From: Agelas oroides
Lineage: Eukaryota; Porifera; Demospongiae; Agelasida; Agelasidae
NCBI GenBank assembly: GCA_949130485.1
Contig: OX422187.1
Coordinates: forward strand, 4,860,159-4,924,158
Direction of reading: 5' to 3'
Length of the DNA: 64,000 bases
This document shows, one piece after another, positions 31,690 through 43,676 of this stretch. The notes under the pieces were generated by a model that ran no database searches, had not been told where the DNA came from, and was given only the letters and a program-made list of their open reading frames with translations. The number at the start of each line of letters is the position of its first letter. Positions within the stretch are counted from its first letter, which is position 1. Position numbers and translations under genes: made by a program.

Positions 31690-33430
31690 AATGACGAGGG
31701 AATGTCGCCCGATAATGAGCGCAACGTTATGACCCAGAGCATGACGGAGAGCGAAGACGAATATACCTACATTCAGCTGAACGGCAGTGCTGAGAGAATG
31801 ATTCAGAGCAGTACTGAATCGGATGACGAGTCGAAACATTCCTCCGAATCTGAAGTTGATTCAGACAGGTACATGGCTCTGTTTATGTTGACTCTTTATC
31901 TAGCAAAGCCGATAAAGTTACTACCTTTTGATCTCCACCAGTGTTGTTTTACCGTCATTGCATGCATTTCTGGGTGAGATGGATCTCAAATTCATGGTAG
32001 TTATTGACACTGGCTGACAAGTGATACCTGTAGCTGTGACGATTCAGTAAGAAGCCTCTAAAAGACTGAGCTTCAGCTTGTAGTACAATGTAGCAGATGT
32101 TTAATGCAGGATATTCTACTCGTGTTATTCTTTCACTGTTCAGTGACAGTGCCTTGGAATGTGGACAAGGTTGTGATTTTTATGGCAGAGATCCTTCCCT
32201 ACCCGTATACAAGTGGACCAAGCCTCACCAACACTTTTCAGTTGAAGAGCTTGCCAAGCTCCTTATTACAAATCTTGTGCCAAAGGAGAAAGTGTGTTCC
32301 AAGCAGCCGGTGCGAGTCTGTCGAAAAGTTCCCTGGAGCAGTGATAAGAAGGCACGGCTGGTTATGAGTTCCTCATCAGATCATCCCCACCTCGTCAAGA
32401 CAAAGGGTAGAAATAGCCTGCAGTATTCTTGTGATGAAAAGTGTGCCATGTTTAAAGGTTTCTCTCTGTGTTCACACGTCATTGCTGCATGCCATGACAA
32501 TGGTGATTTACATTCCTTCCTCGAGAATTACACCAAAAGCAAGTGTGGACCAAATCTGGCAGCTATAGCTAACCGTGGAATGCCCAGTGGTTCTGGAAGA
32601 AAGGGTGGAGTTCCCAAGCGTAAACGTAGCCGTGTGACTACTCCCATTCAAACTCGTTCAGTTTATCAATGCCTCCAGCAGAATAGTTCTCCAGCCCCCT
32701 CATCTGCCACCTTAGACAGGCAACAACCTAATATCACTGCAGGCTTTGAGCAAGGAACTCAAAAACTTTTGAGCAATACCAGTCCAAATCCTACTCCAGT
32801 TACTGAAACAGTTAAGCAACCATTCAACCATTTAACATCCATCTCTGGCTCACATCTAATGGTGGTATTGTGGTTGGTGGAAGTGTTCATCTCACCACTA
32901 GCCAATCTCTTAGTCATTCTCGACCTGCTCCTGCACTGCCTTCCTACCTTATGAGTCCACCTGTCCAAACACAGTGTGTAGTTGGCAGTGGACAACCTGT
33001 GCATAGAAGTGCATCTGTCCAGACGCAAGCTATGCCTGGTGGTGTACAGCCTGCTCCCGCAATGCCTTCCTACCTTATGAGTGCACCTTCTCTATCTCCA
33101 TCCCTTCCTGGCACTGCCAATACCAATGCCAATCCTTTCATACTAAAGTTCAAAACGAAACAAATAAAAGTGTGTCAGGCAAGAACTATGAAGGTACAAA
33201 CGACACAATGGGGCTAGTGGTAGCTTGTATGGAAAGACGGATGGTGTCCAACCTAACAACAGGAGCACAATTTCTTGGTAAAGAAACCAACTCTCACTAC
33301 CATGCACACATGAGTTGTCTCAGGTTGGCAAGTCCTTTGCTCAAAGGAAGTGATCTGGTGGTTCCAGAAGATGTTAACATACTCCTTACACCCTTCCAGA
33401 AAATTTTCCTTACTACGTGCCTGCAGGTAG
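31690..33430 (+). pseudogene. SWIM zinc-finger protein gene, frame-broken or mis-spliced
   Basis: An acidic serine-rich stretch (31690-31869, ending at a GTACAT donor-like site) precedes a long frame from about 32130. That frame has HFSVEELAKLL, then a SWIM-type zinc motif near 32430-32480 (CDEKC … FSLCSH), a basic block PKRKRSR that could be a nuclear signal, and Q/S/P-rich sequence with repeats of PALPSYLMS. Reading shifts to the next frame near 32870 and again near 33180, where the C-terminal block ERRMVSNLTTGAQF … SHYHAHMSCL continues. Similar SWIM proteins are widespread in cnidarians and sponges, some derived from MULE-type transposases. Two frame changes without clear introns suggest a decayed copy. 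A hairpin-bounded insertion follows directly at 33450. Confidence 0.6.
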
Positions 33431-33447
33431 CACTCTACTCAGGGGAC

Positions 33448-33889
33448 TTAAGGCCTGGGTCCGTTTTTCGCGCGCGCGAAAAATGGAGAAGCGCCTGGTA
33501 CACACTGTTTGCGCATGCGTTTAATCTCCCCAAGATGTGGGGACTCCGGACTATTTTCTGATTCTTCCGTGTCATGTGACGTCAGAGTTCGGACTCGATA
33601 TAGTAAACTTGTCAGGGTAATATAATGGCGTGTAATGATTTTCAGCAAGCGATTTCTCAAGCCCTTCAGCGACTTGCGACCCCAAATATGGTTCTCTAAA
33701 CTTTCAACTCTCCGCTTGCACTTCGCACACATGAGATTCGGTAAGCCGTCGTCATCGTTCAACGTTATATCCAACAGAGCGCTTATCCTTGATGCTAGTC
33801 TTTCCTGGCGAGCTTTTATTACCAAACAATGCTACTCTATGGTGGCTATAAGCCACAGAGGATCCGCAAAGGCGGCACACCGATGCCAT
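33448..33889 (-). pseudogene. ZAD-like zinc-finger fragment with one frame change
   Basis: The ATG at 33889 opens MASVCRLCGSS, followed in the next frame (from about 33825) by ERLASRISALLDI … DGLPNLMCAKCKRRVESLE. Together these give the C-x2-C … C-x2-C spacing of a zf-AD (ZAD) domain, a DNA-binding or dimerisation zinc finger. The join needs a single-base frame change, so the gene is either broken or has a misread base. Downstream residues to 33448 (ESENSPESPHLGEIK) show no domain. The whole lies between inverted GCGCCTGGT..CACACT copies, so it may belong to a DNA element rather than to the host. Confidence 0.5.
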
Positions 33890-34029
33890 TTTCGCTAACT
33901 GGGCCACGTCGGGATGTTTGCTACTTAAATTCGTCAGAGCACACGCCCCTAAACAGTGTAAACGTCATAAACGTGAGCAACGCCATTTTTAATTAACCGG
34001 AAGCGCATCAGTGTGCACCAGGCGCTCTT
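33490..34029. mobile_element. Possible DNA element bounded by GCGCCTGGTNCACACT inverted repeats
   Basis: Left copy near 33491-33510 (GAAGCGCCTGGTACACACT) and inverted right copy near 34009-34029 (AGTGTGCACCAGGCGCTCTTC). Outside them, GGCCTGGGTCC and GGTACCAGGCT give weaker inverted similarity. The element contains the ZAD-like fragment. No target duplication was identified. Confidence 0.4.
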
Positions 34030-35709
34030 CCTCTGCGCTGGGTACCAGGCTAGCGCGCACCGAGATTGCGTGCGCACGCCGCTGTGGTTTTGTGGTTTAC
34101 GTAATAATCACATGACTTAGGTGACTAGGTTTTGCCGTGTTTTAGCAGTTGTTTCTGCTTCGTTGCTTCGTTGCTCCTTTGCAGCGACTGGTGAAGCGAT
34201 AATGAGAGCGAAATTGTCGAAACCTATGTTGGGTGACTGTCGTATGAACAGAAGGCGGACCAATACCGAACGAATGACAAATGCATGATGCTGCTGACTT
34301 CTGGAAACCCCCTAAGTCTTTCCGTAGTGATTTGCTGACACCGAGAGATGGTTAAGGTAAGCAGACCAGCTGGGTACCCACGCTGCATTTATCAGCCAGT
34401 TTGAAGCCCAAGCTGCATAAGGCACGTGATCTAATGGCCGCATGCGCGTGACAATGGCGTGACTGAACCAGTAAATAGCCGCACGAAAGAGTTCAGAGAG
34501 ATGTGTAAAGGCGGAGCATAAAACGCCACCGTATGCAAGGTCCATTCTTGTAGCATTGTAGAGGTTGGAGAGATGTACTATTCTGTCGGGTGGCTTTTGA
34601 AAATAATGTCTACAAGCCGAATTATAGCGCTTGAAGTTGATCAGCCATGGCTTCCACACCTGCAGAAGTTGCCGGTTTGTATGGTTAGGAAGGTCGTATT
34701 GAGAAGCCATCCGATGGAATGTCAGCATACATTACGTACACCAGTTGCATACTGTTCAGGTAGCTTAAGACCATCGCTAAGACCTCCGCCTTGAGCTTCC
34801 AAGGGTGCTTAGGGACGCTTGGAAGAACACGCCCCCTCCTATGCGGAAGCAGGGGGTGTGGTCTGGGTGTGGTCAAGGAACAAGTAGATGGGTGTGGGGC
34901 TGATATATAAAGTAAACTCTCTGTGGTTTTACTTATCTTTATGTCCAACAACAGCCTTGAATCTGGTCAAAAAACATGATAAAAGTACTGGAGCCATAGC
35001 CTCGTCCCCAGGCCCCGCCCGAAATATCGGGAAAGGGGCCTGGTAGCGTTTCCGTGTATTTTCTGTCGACCATTACCTCTCAAAATTTTGAGGAGCCAAT
35101 CAGATTGCAGAATGAAACCACACGGAACGTGATCCTGTCACATGCGCACGAGGCCAAAAGTGCCGTCTACGCAATATGGTCGAGTAGCTCGTGATGGCAT
35201 CGTCGGTGTCTCCTACATACGTGCGGCAGTGGTGTCGCGTTTAGCGAGATCGGTGGACGATCGAAATCGGAGAGCGCTGTTTAGCCATACGGGTTATCGA
35301 GACAAACTCCCCGATCGTCTGTACTGTTAGCACTGGCTTGGGTCCCGATCAACTGAGACGATCTGTCGGAATTTGTACATCCGAACTGGATGGATAAACA
35401 CGGAAGATAGCATACTACAGCATCGCTTGTTCATATGAATGAATGAATTTTAATGACGTTTTAGGCCGGGGAAGCCATTTGTCAGCCAAAAGACTAAAGA
35501 AACTATGTGACATACTACTATAGTAATAACTGTCTCTGCTTCATGCACACATGCACAAACTGAGCCAATTGATGTACTACAGGTATTTCCTTACAACACA
35601 TTAATAATTCAAATTAAGTTGTGTGTCGAGTAGGGGAGCACCAACACCGCTGGCACATCGATGTTCAAAATTTCACACATACATAAAGTTTGAAGTTAAA
35701 ACATAAAGG
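34030..35709. other. Spacer without a recognised gene
   Basis: It holds a small MITE (34998-35050, CCCCAGGCCCCGCCC … GGGGCCTGG, sister of the copy at 14843) and a GAAGCG..GTCGAAAC stretch near 34183-34222 that vaguely recalls a ribozyme tail. A 138-codon minus frame (34312-34728) has no family resemblance. Confidence 0.4.
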
Positions 35710-35925
35710 GAGATGGGGATGGGGCATTTATGGCTTAGATGGATGGGGCATTTTATAGCTTAAATGGGTGGGACATTTATGGCTTAAATGGGTGGGGCAT
35801 TTAGGGCTTAAATGGGTGGGGCATTTTATGGCTTAAATGGGTGGGACATTTTATGGCTTAAATGGGTGTGGCATTTATGACTTAAATGGGTGGGGCATTT
35901 ATGGCTCAAATGGATGGGGTGGTTA
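35710..35925 (+). repeat. 24-bp minisatellite, ~9 copies
   Basis: The units read (A)AATGGGTGGGGCATTTATGGCTT with one- or two-base length changes and G/A variants. The array is G-rich on the plus strand, unlike its surroundings. It is non-coding. Confidence 0.9.
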
Positions 35926-36985
35926 GTTACTGTTTTTGGGAGATATGCTCAAAAAATACTGGTCTTCAGGGGAGTACCCTTTCCGGTCCTCGCATGACCA
36001 CGGGTTTCGGTCCCTTTGAACTCCCGACCCGTGGCCTACTACAAAAAGGGCGGGACCACTCCCCGCTTAAGGTTTGCTTTGAGGAGCCCAGCTTTTGGTT
36101 GGCACATAGTGCTATGGGCATTCACAGTGCTATAAATATTCAAATTACTAAACAAATTGGGGGTGGGGGCTTAATGGGTGGAGTTATCATATTAACTTAC
36201 AATAACTAGGGGGATGGGCGAAGGGTTAACGTACGGGATTCTGGCTCGCTATCGTGTCGTCCTGGTGGAACGTCTGGGAGGCTTGTTCTTCGCTGGTAGG
36301 CGCTCCTGTACCGAAGATAATTCGGGTCTGTACTGCGGCGACCATCTCACAGTGAGTATTATTAGTTGTTTGTGTGTGATACTCGGTCGACGGGCTTTAA
36401 ATGGGAGCGTGCTTCTCTTAGTAACGTCGTACCTATCCTAGTAACGGCGTAGTAGCGGGAGGCTCTCCACCCAATTATGCATTATGAGCATGTCACCATG
36501 TAACTTGTGGTGCAACTTTTGCAGTCACGTCTATTCAGACTGTGTTTCGCCGCTTCTACAATTGCTCTTGCCTAGCCTTGTCCTGAGTTCTATAGGCTAA
36601 GACCCCTAGGCTCTTTCCGCATGGAGCTAGCTAGCCAGCTGACTACTTTCAATGTTAGTTTATAGTGCATAGCTAGCATGCATCAATGCATTTACACTAT
36701 GAAAGAAGTAGCCCAGCATATACTGACTTTACCACACTCGGAATAATTCTTTTTCTGCTGAAGTATACAAGTTGATGCAAGATCAAACTTGTGTAAATTT
36801 TGACCATTTATACCTAAAAAACAATCAAGAAGGCCTGCCGAGTATGAGAGGCTCATTGGTTGGCTGCAGTAGCTATAACATGACAGAAGTGGTAAACATT
36901 CCATCACTCTTTCACTTCTGTGTATTCTAGGTGAAACTGCAAACTCATCGTAACATAACTGAATTATGCATACAAACAGTTCAGT
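35926..36985. other. Spacer before the large satellite
   Basis: No recognised gene. Short frames at 35886-36209 and 36214-36441 have no family resemblance. The sequence changes from mixed-composition DNA to the first, most diverged satellite monomers near 36985. Confidence 0.4.
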
Positions 36986-37564
36986 TTAAAACATAAGAAC
37001 CGTTTCTCGGTGTAAAAGGCGCACGAAGCTGTACGGGCTGGCCTAAATCTGTGTCTCGTGCAGCGCCGTAAACTGCCGTCAATGGAAATTCGCGTACATT
37101 CGCGACTCTTCCTAGCCCGGTACAAAGGTAGCACTAATGCAAGGTGCATATTATCAAGAAGCTATGGACATGAAGAGTTTAAAAATGGAAACGCTTTGTA
37201 GGTGCAAAAGGCGCACAAAGCTGTACGGGCCGGGCAATGTCTCCGTCCCCTGCAGCGCCGTATAGTGCCGTCAATAGAAATTCGCGTACATTCTCGACTC
37301 TTCCTAGCCCAGTACAAAGGTTGCACTAATGCAAGGTTCATACTATCAAGAAGCCAGGCACATGAAGAGTTTAAAAATGGAAACGCTTTGTCAGTGAAAA
37401 TGGCGCACAAAGCTGTAAGGGCCGGCCAATGTCTTTTTTTTTTCAAGTGAAAAAGTGTAATTCCAGAGGTCAAAGTATACATATAAATGATGTAAGAAAA
37501 TGAAAAACAAAACAACGAAGATTACAATGGTTGTGGTGAACAGGTAGTTCTAAATGTCTGTTCC

Positions 37565-38473
37565 CTATTGTGAGGACACGATTCTGCCCTCTGAGCAGGT
37601 GAGGTCAATAGCTTCCCCAATCATACCAGCTGGGTGATGGTATGAGGACCTTGATCCCCTGATGCACATAATGGCAGAGCGCAGTAGTGAGAAGCTGAGT
37701 TTGCAGCGAATCCAAAATAGAGTTCTGCTGTAAGGCTGGTCGCGTTTCTCTGCGATGAGGGTGGCAATCCGTTTGTAGACCACAGTTGCAATTGGGCCCA
37801 TCCCTCCGGACGTTGAAAATATTAGTGGTGAAAAGGAGCCATGCTCTACTTCTCTCACTCTCTCCTCATATGCACGCTTCTTTTCTTGCTCATTTCTTCT
37901 GTAGCATTGAACCAGAGTGGTGCCGCAGTGACTCGGTGCGTATGGGTTAAATACCCTGACATCAAAAAATGCATTTTGTCGGTCGCGTCCCCAGAAGTTC
38001 TCTGCTACAATGTCAAGACGAGCACCATCCTCTCTGTTAGCTGTTCTGTGCCTGAGCTGTTCATCCTCTAGTGGCTGTAGGAGTGGTTCGATTCCAACAC
38101 CATGGCATGTTTCAGTAAGGAGTTGTGCTGTTATGTCCCTAAGTTCATTGTGCCTAATTGAAGGAAGACCACCACAGGCACAGCTCAGGGCATGTTCAAT
38201 GGTGTATTGCTTGCCACAGACACAGTTTGATGGCAGGTGTGGTGGTCGCCACCCATACCTGAGACAGAGGGCATCTCTAAAAGCTCCTTTATGTAGAGCA
38301 AAGCCATGTTCTGCAATAGGGAGGGATGAGAGCCAGCTTGATGCGCCCTTCTCTTTAGAAGCCTCCAGAGCTCTCTGCTGATTGTGAGGAATCTTGTTAA
38401 ACAAGTCATTGGCGCATGTTGTTTCATGTTGTCTCTTGGCCTGGTAGGCATCCGATTTGGCTTTCCTCTGCAA
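37565..38473 (-). CDS. LINE C-terminal zinc knuckle and restriction-like endonuclease
   Basis: The 302-residue frame starts AKSDAYQAKRQHE and continues with FNKIPHNQQRALEAS. It carries a CCHC-type zinc knuckle (C-x-C … H … C near CVCGKQYTIEHALSC, then RHNELRD) and a PD-(D/E)xK-like core with ARLDIVAENF and AFFDVRVFNP. In REL-endo LINEs this nuclease nicks the target for target-primed reverse transcription. The domain looks intact, but it is out of frame with the RT region upstream. The stop is at 37565, followed by a short 3' UTR and the poly-A run. Confidence 0.85.
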   Translation of the reverse strand: MQRKAKSDAYQAKRQHETTCANDLFNKIPHNQQRALEASKEKGASSWLSSLPIAEHGFALHKGAFRDALCLRYGWRPPHLPSNCVCGKQYTIEHALSCACGGLPSIRHNELRDITAQLLTETCHGVGIEPLLQPLEDEQLRHRTANREDGARLDIVAENFWGRDRQNAFFDVRVFNPYAPSHCGTTLVQCYRRNEQEKKRAYEERVREVEHGSFSPLIFSTSGGMGPIATVVYKRIATLIAEKRDQPYSRTLFWIRCKLSFSLLRSAIMCIRGSRSSYHHPAGMIGEAIDLTCSEGRIVSSQ

Positions 38474-40533
38474 CTCTTTGCAGTAGGCTGGGTATAGGAG
38501 GTGGATTGCTGTAGGATGAGAGATACCAGTGGGGCTGAAACATTCCTTGAGGTGGTATAGTGTGATGCTGTCAGTTGAGTTGGGTCGATGATGCCAATGC
38601 CACCCAGGCGTGCAGGCAGGGCCAAGAGATCTCGTTCTGTGTTGTTTGGAGCATTTTGGCCGGTAAGAGCAGGCAGGAATTTGAGCCTTATCGTGTCCTC
38701 TAACGGTTTCAATAGGGTGCCAATATCAGGGGTGGTTCTGACAAGGAAGGTCCACTTGCTTGTGAAGCCATGCGTGAATGCAGCGTAAGCGGCATGAGGC
38801 TGGCTGATGGCAAAAGAGGACAGTCGCTCCAACTCTCTGACCCATTCTGAAACCAACTTCTGGACATAGCTTTCAATGAAAGATCTAGTGCCCACAGCTC
38901 CTCCCAAATGCCGCTTCCCCTCCAGAGTGATGTTTACCCCAGTCCCCTCAAAAGCGGATATGGCGTCGTCAAATTTGCCCTCTTTCACTACCAACCATGT
39001 TTTTGATGCATTTGGTTGATATCCATAGTTAGGTCCAACTTTGACAAGATGGTCCCACCAGAATCTAAGGTTTGTCAGGTCTCCACAGGCTGCTGAATCA
39101 TCCGCATACCACACTTGTTTAGTATTTTCATTTGATAAACTCTGGATTAGTGGAAGGATACCTATGGCATACATGGCCATGGCTAGGGGATCTCCCTGCG
39201 TTGTCCCTTCTTCAGAAATCATTGTTTCTCCATCAATGAACAGCTGTACATCTTCGCGGTAGGTATTAATCAGTACAGTTGAAAGGGGGGGGGAAAGATA
39301 CTGGATGTTCCTCAGTGCATTTTCTCTGTTGAGGGTGTTAAATGCATTTGAGGCATCGACCAGGATTGCTGCTTCAACGTCTGGAGACTCGAACATCTGA
39401 TGCATGGCGTGCACTGCTGCCTCACATCCAGCTTCTTGTCCAGCACATAGCTGAAGTGGGCCAGCAGCTTCCTGGATGTCATCTCTGATAGTGGTCAGGA
39501 TTGCCTTCCCAATTATACGTCTTGCTGTTTCTCCTATGCCGATAGGCCTCACCCCAGGGCGTTTATCCAAGGCTACAAGTCGACAAGCAACGAATGCAGA
39601 GAGGCTCTTTGGATCTATGAAGGAGCAGCAGATTCTCCTTGCTGTGGAAGCCATGGCATCACAGAGATCTGTGGAGGCATACTGGAAGGATGTGCAGAGA
39701 CGTTTCCATCCTGCTGCATCAAGGCCTGAGGGGCCAGCCGCCCCATCTGTCTTCAGTGCAGTTTTGCGTATCAGCTGGACATCAAGTTGATCATATAGGA
39801 TGAAGTGTGATCGTTCTTGACTGCGAGAATCGGACGTGATTAATGCTGATGGTACTGCTGGTTTCCTTGCTGGATGTTTCTCCCTAAGGGCTTCAAGCAC
39901 TTCATTATTCAAGGGGAGCATACCACCATTGCCGTCTTGTGCTAGGATCCTAAGTGTGGCTTTCACCTTTCCCTCCATCATCAGTTTAGAGAAAGTGCGA
40001 GCCATTTGGCCTTCTGATTTTGCTTCATTTGTCATTGTGGTTCGCTTTTCCCGTTGGCGCTGGATGGTACAAGCTTCAATCACCAGTGAGTTGATGTCCC
40101 CCTTTTCCCATAGTTTTAATCTGCGTTCCAAGTGGGTGGAATGGTCTTTGGCTTTTGATTTGACATGAGGCCTTTGGAGAAGAAGAGCTGGCAAAACCAT
40201 TGCAGCTTTCAGGGCAACACACTCCATGGCTGAGGAATCACCAAAAGCACGGAATAATCGAGATAGTTCCCTCACAAATGCCTTGCCAGCTTTTCCTGAT
40301 GGTATTTTGAAAAGATTCCTTTTCCAGTGCACAACCTCCGCGTAGCAGCATTCAATTGAGTGGGAGAAGGTCTCAGCATCAATTTCGCCCCATTGAAAAT
40401 TTGGAGCAGCAGCTTCTTCATAAGGTGGAAGCTCACACACCACATGCCTCAGGACAGATGCACCATGATTTCCATCACTACCATTCACACAGTGAGTGGA
40501 AATATGATCGTGGGACAGGGCTGTAGCTTTACA
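38474..40533 (-). CDS. LINE reverse transcriptase region
   Basis: The frame contains RT motifs in order: VRPIGIGETARRIIGKA, VDASNAFNTLNRENAL (palm A), EEGTTQGDPLAMAMYAIG, then VWYADDSAACG (catalytic YADD) and GYQPNASKTWLVVK. The thumb region with HAAYAAFTHGF and LPARLGGIGI follows. This motif style is typical of a LINE group common in basal animals. The frame reads upstream into satellite without its own ATG, consistent with 5' truncation. Near 38480 the frame no longer matches the downstream endonuclease part, which continues in the adjacent frame, implying one frame-shifting change in this LINE copy. It is presumably immobile. Confidence 0.85.
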
Positions 40534-40986
40534 GGCCAGCCAATGTCTCCGTCCCGTGCAGCGCCGTACAGTGCAGTCAATGGAAATTCGCATGCATTCG
40601 CGACTCTTCCTAGCCCGGTACAAAGGTTCCACTAATGCATTGTGCATATTATCAAGAAGCTATTGAAATGAAGAGATTAAAAATGGAAACTCTTTTTCGG
40701 TGCAAAAGGCGCACAAATCTGTACAGGCCGGCCAATGTCTCCGTCCCCTGCAGCACCGTATAGTGCCGTCAATGGAAATTCGCGTGCATTCGCGACTCTT
40801 CCAATCCCGGTACAAAGGTTGCACTAATGCATGGTTCATACAATCAAGAAGCTATGCACATGAAGAGTTTATAAATGAAAACGCTTTGTCGGTGCAAAAG
40901 GCGCACAAAGTTGTACGTGCCGGCCAATGTCTCCGTCCCCTGCAGCGCCGTATAGTGCCGTCAATGGAAATTCGCGTACATTCGCG

Positions 40987-43676
40987 ACTCTTCCAAGCCC
41001 GGTACAAAGGTTGCACTAATGCAAGGTTCATACAATCAAGAAGCTATGCACATGAAGAGTTTATAAATGAAAACGTTTTGTCGGTGCAAAAGGTGCACAA
41101 AGCTGTACGTGCCGGCCAATGTCTCCGTCCCCTGCAGCGCCGTATAGTGCATTCAGTGGAAATTCGCATGCATTCACGACTCGTCCTAGCCCGGTAGAAA
41201 AGATGCACTAATGCATTGTGCATATTATCAAGAAGCTATGGACATGAAGAGTTTAAAAATGGCAACTCTTTTTAGGTGTAAAAGGCGCACAAAGTTGTAC
41301 GGGCCGGCTAAAGTCTCCGTCCCGTGCAGCGCCGTATTGTGCCGTCAATGGAAATTCGCGTACATTCGCGACTCTTCCTAGCCCGGTACAAAGGTTGCAC
41401 TAATGCATGGTGCATATTATCAAGAAGCTATGCATGGGCATGAAGAGTATAAAAATGGAAACGCTTTGTCGGTGAAAAAGGCGAACAAAGCTGTACGTGC
41501 CGGGCAATGTCTCCGTCCCCTGCAGCGCGGTATAGTGCCGACAATGGACATTCGCGAACATTCGCGACTCTTTCAAGCCCGGTACAAAGGTTGCACTAAT
41601 GCAAGGTTCATACTATCTAGAAGCTATGCACATGAAGAGTTTAAAAATGGAAAGCCTTTGTCGGTGCAAAGGGCGCACAAGCTGTACAGGCCTGCCAATG
41701 TCTCCGTCCCGTGCAGCGCCGTATAGTGCAGTCAGTGGAAATTCGCATACATTCGCGACTCTTCCTAGCCCGGTACAAAGGTTGCACTAATGCATGGTGC
41801 ATATTATCAAGAAGCTATGGACTTGAAGAGTTTTAAAATGGAAACTCTTTGTCGATGCAAAGGGCGCACAAGCCGTACAGGCCGGCCAACGTCTCCGTCC
41901 CCTGCAGCGCCATATAGTGCCATCAATGGAAATTCGCGTACATTCGCGACTCTTCCAAGCCCGGTACAAAGGTTGCACCAATGCATTGTGCATATTATCG
42001 AGAAGCTATGGACATGAAGAGTTTAAAAATGGTAACTCTTTATCGGTGCAAGAGGCGCACCAAGCTGTACAGGCCATCCAATCTCTCCGTCCCGTGCATC
42101 GCCGTATAGTGCAGTCAATGGAAATTCGCATACATTCGCGACTCTTCCTAGCCCGGTACAAAGGTTGCACTAATGCATGGTGCATATTATCAAGAAGCTA
42201 TGGACATGAAGAGTTAAAAATGGAAACTCTTTGTAGGTGCAAAAGGCGCACAAAGTTGTACGGGCCGGCCAATGTCTCCGTCCCCTGCAGCGCAGTACAG
42301 TGTCATCAATGGAAATTCGCGTACATTCGCCACTCTTCCAAGCCCGGTACAAAGGTTGCACTAATGCAAGGTTCATACAATCAAGAAGCTATGCACATGA
42401 AGAGTTTATAAATGAAAACGTTTTGTCGGTGCAAAAGGTGCACAAAGCTGTACGTGCCGGCCAATGTCTCCGTCCCCTGCAGCGCCGTATAGTGCATTCA
42501 GTGGAAATTCGCATGCATTCACGACTCGTCCTAGCCCGGTAGAAAAGATGCACTAATGCATTGTGCATATTATCAAGAAGCTATGGACATGAAGAGTTTA
42601 AAAATGGCAACTCTTTTTAGGTGTAAAAGGCGCACAAAGTTGTACGGGCCGGCTAAAGTCTCCGTCCCGTGCAGCGCCGTATTGTGCCGTCAATGGAAAT
42701 TCGCGTACATTCGCGACTCTTCCTAGCCCGGTACAAAGGTTGCACTAATGCATGGTGCATATTATCAAGAAGCTATGCATGGGCATGAAGAGTATAAAAA
42801 TGGAAACGCTTTGTCGGTGAAAAAGGCGAACAAAGCTGTACGTGCCGGGCAATGTCTCCGTCCCCTGCAGCGCGGTATAGTGCCGACAATGGACATTCGC
42901 GAACATTCGCGACTCTTTCAAGCCCGGTACAAAGGTTGCACTAATGCAAGGTTCATACTATCTAGAAGCTATGCACATGAAGAGTTTAAAAATGGAAAGC
43001 CTTTGTCGGTGCAAAGGGCGCACAAGCTGTACAGGCCTGCCAATGTCTCCGTCCCGTGCAGCGCCGTATAGTGCAGTCAGTGGAAATTCGCATACATTCG
43101 CGACTCTTCCTAGCCCGGTACAAAGGTTGCACTAATGCATGGTGCATATTATCAAGAAGCTATGGACTTGAAGAGTTTTAAAATGGAAACTCTTTGTCGA
43201 TGCAAAGGGCGCACAAGCCGTACAGGCCGGCCAACGTCTCCGTCCCCTGCAGCGCCATATAGTGCCATCAATGGAAATTCGCGTACATTCGCGACTCTTC
43301 CAAGCCCGGTACAAAGGTTGCACCAATGCATTGTGCATATTATCGAGAAGCTATGGACATGAAGAGTTTAAAAATGGTAACTCTTTATCGGTGCAAGAGG
43401 CGCACCAAGCTGTACAGGCCATCCAATCTCTCCGTCCCGTGCATCGCCGTATAGTGCAGTCAATGGAAATTCGCATACATTCGCGACTCTTCCTAGCCCG
43501 GTACAAAGGTTGCACTAATGCATGGTGCATATTATCAAGAAGCTATGGACATGAAGAGTTAAAAATGGAAACTCTTTGTAGGTGCAAAAGGCGCACAAAG
43601 TTGTACGGGCCGGCCAATGTCTCCGTCCCCTGCAGCGCAGTACAGTGTCATCAATGGAAATTCGCGTACATTCGCC
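40987..43676 (+). repeat. Tandem 1,345-bp duplication (7 monomers) in the satellite
   Basis: Segment 40987-42331 is repeated at 42332-43676 with virtually no differences: open frames at 41403, 41599, 41790 and 41917 recur at 42748, 42944, 43135 and 43262 with identical translations. 1,345 bp is seven monomers. Single monomers differ from each other much more than the two copies do, so this duplication is recent. It may also be an assembly duplication. Confidence 0.88.

Larger units (their letters stand above)
37434..40533 (-). mobile_element. LINE with restriction-like endonuclease, inserted in the satellite
   Basis: A 3.1-kb non-LTR retrotransposon on the minus strand. Its 3' end is a run of about 10 A (T at 37434-37443 on the plus strand). 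It is flanked by a 14-bp target duplication with one mismatch, GGCCGGCCAATGTC (37420-37433) and GGCCAGCCAATGTC (40534-40547), both being satellite sequence. The RT comes first and the endonuclease domain last, the order of the R2/NeSL/CRE-type (REL-endo) groups rather than the APE groups. The 5' side lacks a start and N-terminal zinc fingers, so it is probably 5'-truncated. Confidence 0.9.

Noticed and set aside
31196-31839. Overlapping minus-strand frames across the 81-bp repeat
   Set aside because: Openness follows from an 81-bp period divisible by three; the peptides are only the repeat.
34183-34222. Second hammerhead-like motif (CTGGTGAAG … GTCGAAAC)
   Set aside because: The essential CTGATGA box is altered and extra bases precede the stem; no Penelope-like element lies beside it.
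34312-34728. 138-codon minus-strand frame
   Set aside because: No family resemblance, no repeat or splice support; consistent with chance.
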